DNA of 45,004 nt, taken from contig NZ_JACSRD010000098.1 in NCBI RefSeq assembly GCF_014879935.1, positions 1 through 45,004 of the forward strand, in the 5' to 3' direction. This document shows, one piece after another, positions 17,385 to 24,230 of this stretch. Both the position numbers and the translations under genes were made by a program. The notes beneath the pieces are model-generated. The model ran no database searches, had not been told where the DNA came from, and worked only from the letters and a program-made list of their open reading frames with translations. The number at the start of each line of letters is the position of its first letter. Within the stretch, counting starts at the first letter, position 1. Source of the DNA: Prosthecobacter sp. (GTDB lineage Bacteria > Verrucomicrobiota > Verrucomicrobiia > Verrucomicrobiales > Verrucomicrobiaceae).

Positions 17385-18284
17385 TCAGTCCCTCACGTCA
17401 CGGCACAGTTCATCAAGCTTTTCAGCGATGCGTTGGATGTCTTGCTTCGAGAGAATCTCCTTTTGACCTACCATCATTCCCTCCAATGCTCCGACGACCG
17501 CACGGCCGGAGGTCACCCGAGGTTTGTAGTGCTGACCTGCATTCACGTGCCAGCCAGGAATCGCTATCATTTGAAACACGGGGGGACCCACACCACAGTG
17601 CTGACGAATCCAGGTTTGCAGCCAGTTCGCGCAGCGTTTCACCTGCTCCAGCGGCTTTCGGTCATCGGCGAAGAAAGGCCAGATGAGTTTGTCGCCGTCG
17701 AATGTCACCAGATCCTTCTTCCCCGTCTCTTTTCGTGGCTTGCTATAGGTCTTCGTTTCGACCACCACGACGCCGTACGGAGCAATGATGACATGATCGA
17801 TGTTTTCCTGATATTTCTCCTGTACTTTGGGGACATCGTGGAAAACGGCCCAGCCTTTTGCGATGAGCGGCTGGAGCTGCTCGGCAACATGGCGTTCACC
17901 TCGATAGCCCAACCGGCGGTTGGCACGCTCTTCGAGCAGCGCCGCCGTTTTTGTCACGACGACATAGATGGAGATGATGAACAGAACGAGGCAGCAGACG
18001 AGCAGTGCCAGCAGGTTCGTCCTCGGAAACAAGTCCCGAATCCAAAAGGGAACAGAGATCATGGTCAAGGAAAGCGGGGCCCAAAACATGATCATGTTGG
18101 CCAGCTCTTCCGAGACCCGGTCAATTTCGCGCTGCTGGGTTTCTCCCGGCCGGCGCAACAGCACAAACTCCTCCGGTGACATGGTTTGTCGGCGTGCTCG
18201 TTTGCGGCGGAAGATCCAGACCGACACGAGCGCATAGCCGAGAATGAACAGGACGGCGATGAGATTGGGAATGTATGGACTCAT
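17385..18284 (-). CDS. Membrane-anchored NERD nuclease-like protein
   Basis: 299 residues. Three hydrophobic segments lie at about 6-24, 64-82 and 90-110, and the NERD domain follows. GYRGERHVAEQL (126-137) carries the family's conserved Gly-Glu. NIDHVIIAPYGVVVVETK (161-178) holds D163 and the E176-x-K178 pair, the expected PD-(D/E)xK-like active site, so the domain looks catalytically intact. NERD domains are related to restriction-type nucleases. Its start overlaps the stop of the HEPN-like gene (ATGA, 18281-18284), so the two are translationally coupled. Codon use looks a little less GC-rich than in neighbouring housekeeping genes. A defence or toxin role is an inference from the pairing. 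Confidence 0.85.
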   Translation of the reverse strand: MSPYIPNLIAVLFILGYALVSVWIFRRKRARRQTMSPEEFVLLRRPGETQQREIDRVSEELANMIMFWAPLSLTMISVPFWIRDLFPRTNLLALLVCCLVLFIISIYVVVTKTAALLEERANRRLGYRGERHVAEQLQPLIAKGWAVFHDVPKVQEKYQENIDHVIIAPYGVVVVETKTYSKPRKETGKKDLVTFDGDKLIWPFFADDRKPLEQVKRCANWLQTWIRQHCGVGPPVFQMIAIPGWHVNAGQHYKPRVTSGRAVVGALEGMMVGQKEILSKQDIQRIAEKLDELCRDVRD

Positions 18285-18838
18285 GCGGACATGGTTTCCA
18301 TCATCGACTTCGGCAAGTGTGGCACGATGGCATCGACGATCTCACGTGTATGGATGATGAGCGGGAGCAGGTCGTCAAAACAGTACCCGTGGCAGTCACC
18401 GTGGAGGAGATCGTTTCGAATTGATGGAATCAGCACGGCCAGCCTGGCGGCATAGGATTTTGGAGCATCCTCGAACCGTTTGAGAAACTCCTCGGGCAAC
18501 GGCCAGATGCATTCAAAATCGCTGTCCGCGAAAAGTTCGTCTTTGATGGCTTTCTGAAGCAACTGCCCCAGGCGTTGCCCCTTTCCAGCCTGGTAGTGAA
18601 TCCGCAGCACTTTCTCCAATCCGACAACCGTCTGAGCAAACACCCACGGCAGCAGAGTGAGGTCATCGCGTGACAAACGGAGTAGCTTGGCGGCCGTCCG
18701 AAAATACAACACCAGCGCCCCCGGAAACCGTGGATGATCCCGGCCTAGCCATTCGGCCCTCGCCTCTCGTTCAGCATCCGCCCCCCCCAGGAGAAGCCAT
18801 GTGCCTGGATTGACTGAAAACACTGGAAGAGAGGCCAT
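18281..18838 (-). CDS. HEPN-like protein paired with NERD protein
   Basis: 185 residues from ATG 18838. The frame continues to 19015 but the extra N-terminus is Cys/Arg-rich and unlikely. The protein is predicted all-helical. VVGLEKVLRIHYQ (71-83) resembles the first long HEPN helix, and SIRNDLLHGD (139-148) contains the R-N-D-L-L-H spacing (R141 and H146) of the Rx4-6H catalytic motif of HEPN ribonucleases. Residues 155-175 form the likely last helix. HEPN proteins often act as RNases in toxin-antitoxin and antiviral systems, but some are inactive. It is the first gene of the operon with the NERD gene. HEPN membership rests on the motif and helical pattern only. Confidence 0.65.
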   Translation of the reverse strand: MASLPVFSVNPGTWLLLGGADAEREARAEWLGRDHPRFPGALVLYFRTAAKLLRLSRDDLTLLPWVFAQTVVGLEKVLRIHYQAGKGQRLGQLLQKAIKDELFADSDFECIWPLPEEFLKRFEDAPKSYAARLAVLIPSIRNDLLHGDCHGYCFDDLLPLIIHTREIVDAIVPHLPKSMMETMSA

Positions 18839-19069
18839 GAAGAAATCTCGACACTGATCTTCACTCTGTCTACACGCCAATTTGAGTGAACAGAGTCGTG
18901 GCTTCGAAATGGTTTTTAGTGTCCTAGTAACGGATGCGGCCGGAGCTTTGCGACACGATTCTGTTGTATGGCAGCCCCCCGGAAAGCGGCGGCACGGCTC
19001 GTCAATCACAGGCATTCAAGGACACACGCTCCCGGAAACACTCGTGCGTGTGAACAAAAGCAGGGCGAC

Positions 19070-19225
19070 TCACTTGTCCGATTCGATGTCCGGCGTCTCG
19101 AACTCGGTGCCGTGGATTTTCTCCGTCTCCTGCGGCGTGGTCAGCACCTTCCAGATGCACCAGGAGAAAAGAATGACGACGGTGCCCACGGAGAGCAGCA
19201 TGACGAGGAGGCCGGCAGAGGTCAT
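19070..19225 (-). CDS. Small single-span protein, likely NSS transporter small subunit (MetS-like)
   Basis: A 51-residue frame with ATG at 19225 and TGA at 19070-19072. It has one membrane helix (AGLLVMLLSVGTVVILFSWCIW, about residues 4-25) and a polar tail with ETEKIHGTEF and ending ESDK. It starts 27 bp after the stop of the NSS symporter on the same strand. Several bacterial NSS/SNF transporters, such as the methionine/alanine importer MetPS, need a comparable single-helix subunit encoded next to them, which is the basis for this call. Its shortness means it is easily missed. Confidence 0.7.
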   Translation of the reverse strand: MTSAGLLVMLLSVGTVVILFSWCIWKVLTTPQETEKIHGTEFETPDIESDK

Positions 19226-19252
19226 AATCGTGTTCGCGGTTGGCTGTGGGTG

Positions 19253-20986
19253 TCAGTCGTGCTTGGGGAGGCCTTTTTCCGCACGGGCATAGGCCTGGCT
19301 GCGGCCGGTCATGAGGCCAAAGAAAACGAAGATCGCCATGACGAGCGCCACACTGAGCTGCGCAGCCTTGCTCGCCTTGTCACCGAACAGATCGGTCACG
19401 TAATAAGACACCGGTCCGGCCGCGCCTGTGGCGAGGTCGAAGCCGAAGATCTCCTTCAGCAGCCACATGGCAAAGATGAACAGCAGGAAGGCGGGACAGA
19501 TCCACTTGATGATGGGGCGGAAGATCCAGGGCACGCGGATGGCCGCGCCCTGATGCAGCTCAGCGAAGCCCTTGTCGATGCCCCATTTCCAGCCGAACAC
19601 GATAATCTGGATGGTCGCGAGGACGAAGATCAAAAATGTGCCCACCCAGAAGTCGAGTGTGTCGAGCGCCTTCAAATCTCCGGTGAAATACAGCACGAAA
19701 CCGGTGCCAAAGGTTGTCAGCAGCCCCAGAATCGTCACGGAGGCACGGCGACCGACGTTCAGGGCCTCCTCGACAAAGGCGATGCCCGGCTGGAGCATCG
19801 AAATGGAGCTCGTCACGGCCGCGAGGAAAAGCATGAAGAAGAAAGCACCGCCAAAGAACGCCCCAGCCGGCATTTTTGAGAACACCAGAGGCAGGATCTT
19901 GAAGCCCAGCCCCACCCCGGCCTGCCCGGCCACGCCAGCCACGCCGAGAAACGCCACCGCGGCCGGAACGGTGATCAAACCGCCCAACGCGACCTCGCAG
20001 AACTCGTTCGCGCTGCTGGCGGTGAGACCGCTGAGCACGACGTCATCGTTCTTCTTCATGTAGCTGGCGTAAACGATGATCACTCCAAACCCGACGGACA
20101 GGCTGAAGAAGATCTGCCCTGCGGCCGCCAGCCACAGGCTGGGATTCGCGAGCTGTTCAAACACCCCCACCTCACGCAACACGAGGGTTCCACCGCTGGC
20201 GGCCACCTCGCTCTTTGCTGACTCAATTGCCGCCGCTCCGACCACTTCACGAGGCTTGTCATCCGGCCCCGGCTGCGCCTTCACCACCTGGACCTTGGTC
20301 GGATTCCATAGGTAGCCGAGGCCGTTCACCACGTTGTCATGCGGCCGACTGGCATCCGGCGCACCGAGCGTCAGCACACGCCCGAGCAGCAACAACGCCA
20401 GCACGATCAGCAGCGGCATGCCGATCTTGCACATCTTCTCAATCCCCCCGGAGAGGCCACGATAGATGAGGTAGAAATTAAACACGAAGACGCCCAGCAG
20501 CCACGGCAGGGCCACGTCTCCAGAGAACGACATCGCCGCCGCATCCCCTGTGGCACCGGTGAACTTCGCGAAATAGCCCACGGTCTCGGTGGCGTCCTTC
20601 AGGTGCAGATTGCCGCTCCAGAAATTCACCGCGTAGCCGATGCACCATGACTCGATAATCACGTAGTAAAGGTAGATCACGACGGGGACGATCACCCCGA
20701 TGATGCCGATGAACTTCGCCCAGCGGTTGCGCATGATCGCCGCGAAGGCCCCCGGAGCTGAGTTGTAGCCAAGCTGCCCGGCGTAGCGTCCCATCGCCCA
20801 CTCCGCCCAGCCGATGGGCAGGCCGATGATGAGGAAACTGATCGCGTAGGCCAGCATGAAAGCCCCGCCGCCATACTGGGCCGCCAGGCCGGGAAAGCGG
20901 AGGAAATTGCCCAATCCGACCGCGCTGCCTGCGACGGCCATGATGACTCCAAGACGTGATCCCCAGGCTTCTTTTTTCTGCGACAT
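19253..20986 (-). CDS. Sodium-dependent transporter, NSS/SNF (SLC6) family
   Basis: 577 residues from ATG 20986 (a second in-frame start at 21022 would add 12 residues). TM1 carries the NSS signature GSAVGLGNFLRFP with the unwound Na+/substrate site, and GGGAFMLAYAI forms the next helix. About 12 membrane helices can be traced, including SFGVIIVYASYMKKNDDVVLSG, typical of TM6-7, and SSISMLQPG. It is a secondary symporter for amino acids or related amines driven by sodium; the substrate is not decidable. A loop at about 210-290 between helices (residues rich in K, P and E) is longer than usual. The small partner gene follows 27 bp downstream. Confidence 0.92.
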   Translation of the reverse strand: MSQKKEAWGSRLGVIMAVAGSAVGLGNFLRFPGLAAQYGGGAFMLAYAISFLIIGLPIGWAEWAMGRYAGQLGYNSAPGAFAAIMRNRWAKFIGIIGVIVPVVIYLYYVIIESWCIGYAVNFWSGNLHLKDATETVGYFAKFTGATGDAAAMSFSGDVALPWLLGVFVFNFYLIYRGLSGGIEKMCKIGMPLLIVLALLLLGRVLTLGAPDASRPHDNVVNGLGYLWNPTKVQVVKAQPGPDDKPREVVGAAAIESAKSEVAASGGTLVLREVGVFEQLANPSLWLAAAGQIFFSLSVGFGVIIVYASYMKKNDDVVLSGLTASSANEFCEVALGGLITVPAAVAFLGVAGVAGQAGVGLGFKILPLVFSKMPAGAFFGGAFFFMLFLAAVTSSISMLQPGIAFVEEALNVGRRASVTILGLLTTFGTGFVLYFTGDLKALDTLDFWVGTFLIFVLATIQIIVFGWKWGIDKGFAELHQGAAIRVPWIFRPIIKWICPAFLLFIFAMWLLKEIFGFDLATGAAGPVSYYVTDLFGDKASKAAQLSVALVMAIFVFFGLMTGRSQAYARAEKGLPKHD

Positions 20987-21101
20987 GGTGGCGAGGTTAG
21001 GCAAAGCGTCGCGAGGCGACAAGACTGTAGTTCTGAAAACTTCCCTTCACGGGCAAAGCAGAACTCGCGCCATCACCGCTCTGTGCCATCGTTCCGCATT
21101 C

Positions 21102-22400
21102 ATGCGCCCAAGCCGTCTGCCAGCCGCTCTTTTCGCCTCTGCCCTGGTCGTGATGACCGGAGCGGTCGGCTGGCTCGTCTGGGAAAGCCAGCGCACACCA
21201 GCTCCGGCATCGCCAGCAGCAACGAAAACAGCCGCCGCTCCCAAGGTCACCAAGTCGCCGTCACGGGCGGTTTTACCCCCAGAGCCCGACGGCGAGCCCA
21301 TTGGCCATGCCGAGGCCTCACCACAGCTCGAGACGCTGAACGTTCCAGGCTCCGTCCCAAACGAAGCCCTTCTCACCTTCCGCACAGCGGAGGCGCTGGC
21401 CGCATTTCGTGATCGGGCGGCAGCCCTCGGCCTCGAAGTGCTCGGCTACGACCCGAAACTGCGCACCGCCCGCGTCCGCTTTCACGATCTCAGCGGCCTG
21501 GAACGCGATCTGCACGACTACGGCAAAGATTACAGCCACGTCGGGCCGAATTACATCGTGCGCGTGCCCGGTTTGCCGGTGCCTGCACAGACCGACACTG
21601 CCAACGCGGGCGGACGCGAACCTTTTCGCAGCCAGGGCCTCGAAATGATCGGTGCCACCGCCGATCGTTCCGCCTGGGGCCAGGGCGTGACGGTGGCCGT
21701 GATCGATTCCGGCATCGCCAGCCATCCTTCACTGCAAAACGCGCAGATCACCCACATCGACATGCTGAATGACGGCAGCACGATGAACGGCCACGGCACC
21801 GCGATGGCATCTCTCATCGCTGGAAACGACGAGACCGTCGGCGGAGTGGCCCCCGCCTCGAAGCTGATCGACATCCGCGTCACGGACGCCGACGGCATCA
21901 GCAACACAGCGCTGCTCTCCAGCGCCATCGTCAAAGCCACCGACCTCGGCGCACGCGTCATCAACATCAGTCTCGGCTCAGGCACCTCCACGCCCATGCT
22001 CGAAGAGGCCGTCCGCTACGCCCAAAGCCACAACGTGCTCATCGTGGCCGCCGCCGGAAACGAGCAGCAGACCAGTCTTGCCATGCCGGCCGGACTGCCG
22101 GGCGTGATCAGCGTCGGCGCGGTGGACGCCACTGGCACCCAGGCCTGGTTTTCAAACTCGGGAAACGGACTCACGCTCGCCGCTCCAGGTGTCGGCATCG
22201 TCTCCGGTTACACCGGCAACAAGTTCGTGATCAGCAGCGGCACCTCGCAGGCCACGGCGATCACGACCGGCGTCGTCGCCTCCCTGCTCAGCCGCGGCTA
22301 CTACGCGCAGAACATCATCCCGCTGCTCACCCGCACCGCGAAACCGCTCCAGGCGTCACCGCAGGCCGTTGGCGCAGGCTTGATCCAGATCACGAAGTAG
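21102..22400 (+). CDS. Subtilisin-like S8 serine peptidase, secreted or membrane-anchored
   Basis: 432 residues from ATG 21102. The N-terminal hydrophobic segment (AALFASALVVMTGAVGWLVW) is an uncleaved anchor or signal, followed by an Ala/Pro-rich linker. A pro-domain-like region (residues about 85-165, PNEALLTFRTAEALAAFRDR) resembles fervidolysin/I9-type propeptides. The catalytic triad is intact: D202 in VIDSGI, H231 in NGHGTAMA and S382 in SSGTSQATA, with the oxyanion Asn in AAAGNEQ. It should be an active extracytoplasmic protease. It diverges from the NSS transporter and its 3' end overlaps that of lnt by 11 bp in convergent orientation. Confidence 0.93.
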   Translation: MRPSRLPAALFASALVVMTGAVGWLVWESQRTPAPASPAATKTAAAPKVTKSPSRAVLPPEPDGEPIGHAEASPQLETLNVPGSVPNEALLTFRTAEALAAFRDRAAALGLEVLGYDPKLRTARVRFHDLSGLERDLHDYGKDYSHVGPNYIVRVPGLPVPAQTDTANAGGREPFRSQGLEMIGATADRSAWGQGVTVAVIDSGIASHPSLQNAQITHIDMLNDGSTMNGHGTAMASLIAGNDETVGGVAPASKLIDIRVTDADGISNTALLSSAIVKATDLGARVINISLGSGTSTPMLEEAVRYAQSHNVLIVAAAGNEQQTSLAMPAGLPGVISVGAVDATGTQAWFSNSGNGLTLAAPGVGIVSGYTGNKFVISSGTSQATAITTGVVASLLSRGYYAQNIIPLLTRTAKPLQASPQAVGAGLIQITK

Positions 22401-24129
22401 CAGGGCGGGCAAAACGAGCCACGGCCCACTTCACGACGCAGATCAGCAGCATCAAAATCGCGAACCAATCGCCGAATCGCGCGTAGAGCGTCAATTTGCC
22501 CTGACGCGGCACCTGCACCTCGCCAGGCAGGACGCCCTCCACAAACGATTTGCCCGTGTCCGGGTCATCCAGCCGGGACGTGACGCGACCGTGAGTGTCG
22601 ATGAAGCACGTAACGCCCGTGTTGGTCGCACGAACCATCGGCCGCCGCAGTTCGATCGCACGGAACAAGGCGTTCGCGAGGTGCACCTCCGTCTCATCGC
22701 TTTGCAGGAACCAGCCGTCGTTGCTGATGTTCACGATCATCTGCGGCGCTTCGCGTGCAAACTTACGCGCCACACGACCCACCGTGTCCTCAAAGCAGAT
22801 CAGTGGAATGATCTGTACCTCCGGTTTCATGAGTTGCAGTGGCTCCGCATTCGTCCCAGGCGTGAAATCCCCCGGAATGACGCCCCGCAGCAGCGAGAAG
22901 GGCGGATAATCCCCCAGCGGCAGATATTCCCCGAACGGCACCAGGTGAAGCTTGTGATAGTCCTGACGGTTGCGTGAATGCTCGCGGAACAACACGGCGG
23001 AGACATGGGTTCTCCCATGTTCATGCAGTTCGGTGCCGGTGAGGAGGCTGAACTCGCCCGCGTGAAGCAAATCATCGAAGTAATTCGTGTGCCAGCCTTC
23101 AGGGAGCTGGTGGAAATGGTCATTGAGGTTCACCGGCAGGGCACTCTCCGGCCAGATCACCAGATCGACGGGGTTCTTTCCATCACGCGCCCCGGCATAC
23201 ATGCGCGTGAACTTGTCCAGCCGGTCATAGATCTGTTCCGCCAGACGTCCGGTCCACGCATCCACCTGCGCCACATTCGGCTGCACCAACACCGTGCGCA
23301 CCGTGATGTCATCACCGGCTTTTTCGGTCAACTTCAACATCCCGTAACCCGCCGTGCCGAGCAGCAGCACCAAAGCCACCGTGAGATCGAGCCGCGACTT
23401 GCAGGTGCCTTCGCCGCGATAAGCGAATACAAGACGCGTCAGCGTGTTCCAGGCGGTGCAGGCCACGAACATCGGCAGGAACGACAAACCAAGCACGCCC
23501 ACGAGATCCGCCGCCTGGATCAGCACCAGATTGCGATGCATCGCCACGCCAAGGCCATTCCAGCCGAATCCGGTGAAGACCGTGGTGCTGCGCAGCCACT
23601 CGCAGGCCGCCCAGGCGGCCGCAGCCAGGAACGCACAACCCAGCGAGTGCGTGGTGCTGATCTGCCAGCTCTCTTTCGTCAGCTTTTCCACCTTCGGCCG
23701 GGCATAGCGCTGCGTGAACCAGCTCCACAGACCCAAATAGACCGCACAATAGCCAGACAGGCCGATGGCGGCCCCAAATCCCAGCAACTCCGGCCCCCAG
23801 CCAATCCAGGTGTCGTCATAGGCACCACCGATCACCCGCGACGAATGCCGCACCCACCACAGGTTTGGCAGAAAGAATGCCAGCCCTGCCAGATACCCAC
23901 GCCAGAAAGGCCGCACCTTCACCCCATCGACATTCCGCCACGGCCACAGCACGGACAGAAGCGGAAAAGGCCACAACCAGACCGCGAGATTGGAGTTCCA
24001 GCCAGGGAAAGCGAAAACCAGAATGATGCCGCTCAGCAGCGGAGCGAGGAAGAAGAACAGGCGCAGTTTTGTCAGATCAGTCACGACCCGCGATGATGCC
24101 TCGGGTGATTGGAAAAGCCAGCTTGGCAT
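22390..24129 (-). CDS. lnt: Apolipoprotein N-acyltransferase
   Basis: 579 residues from ATG 24129 (GTG 24084 is an alternative). Lnt N-acylates the N-terminal Cys of lipoproteins in the inner membrane. About six N-terminal membrane helices (FFFLAPLLSGIILVFAFPGW onward) precede the nitrilase-like domain. The triad is visible: Glu in WPESALPV, Lys in KLHLVPFGEYLP and Cys in LICFEDTVG. A final helix is FAILMLLICVVKWAVA. Two lipoprotein genes elsewhere in the window (38601 and 42821) are potential substrates. A palindrome (ACATGGG/CCCATGT, about 23003-23020) lies inside the gene. Confidence 0.95.
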   Translation of the reverse strand: MPSWLFQSPEASSRVVTDLTKLRLFFFLAPLLSGIILVFAFPGWNSNLAVWLWPFPLLSVLWPWRNVDGVKVRPFWRGYLAGLAFFLPNLWWVRHSSRVIGGAYDDTWIGWGPELLGFGAAIGLSGYCAVYLGLWSWFTQRYARPKVEKLTKESWQISTTHSLGCAFLAAAAWAACEWLRSTTVFTGFGWNGLGVAMHRNLVLIQAADLVGVLGLSFLPMFVACTAWNTLTRLVFAYRGEGTCKSRLDLTVALVLLLGTAGYGMLKLTEKAGDDITVRTVLVQPNVAQVDAWTGRLAEQIYDRLDKFTRMYAGARDGKNPVDLVIWPESALPVNLNDHFHQLPEGWHTNYFDDLLHAGEFSLLTGTELHEHGRTHVSAVLFREHSRNRQDYHKLHLVPFGEYLPLGDYPPFSLLRGVIPGDFTPGTNAEPLQLMKPEVQIIPLICFEDTVGRVARKFAREAPQMIVNISNDGWFLQSDETEVHLANALFRAIELRRPMVRATNTGVTCFIDTHGRVTSRLDDPDTGKSFVEGVLPGEVQVPRQGKLTLYARFGDWFAILMLLICVVKWAVARFARPATS

Positions 24130-24230
24130 TCCAGCATTCGACAGCGTTCACATAAGGACATCTCGCGGCCGATTTCGCCCAAAAGTTGTCCGCACAGCTT
24201 TCACGACGATCTCGTAACATCCTCACAACC

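Noticed and set aside
21000-21030. GTCGC-GAG-GCGAC palindrome between the NSS and S8 genes as another member of the palindrome class
   Set aside because: Arms are only 5 bp and no partner palindrome lies close by, so chance is a sufficient explanation.
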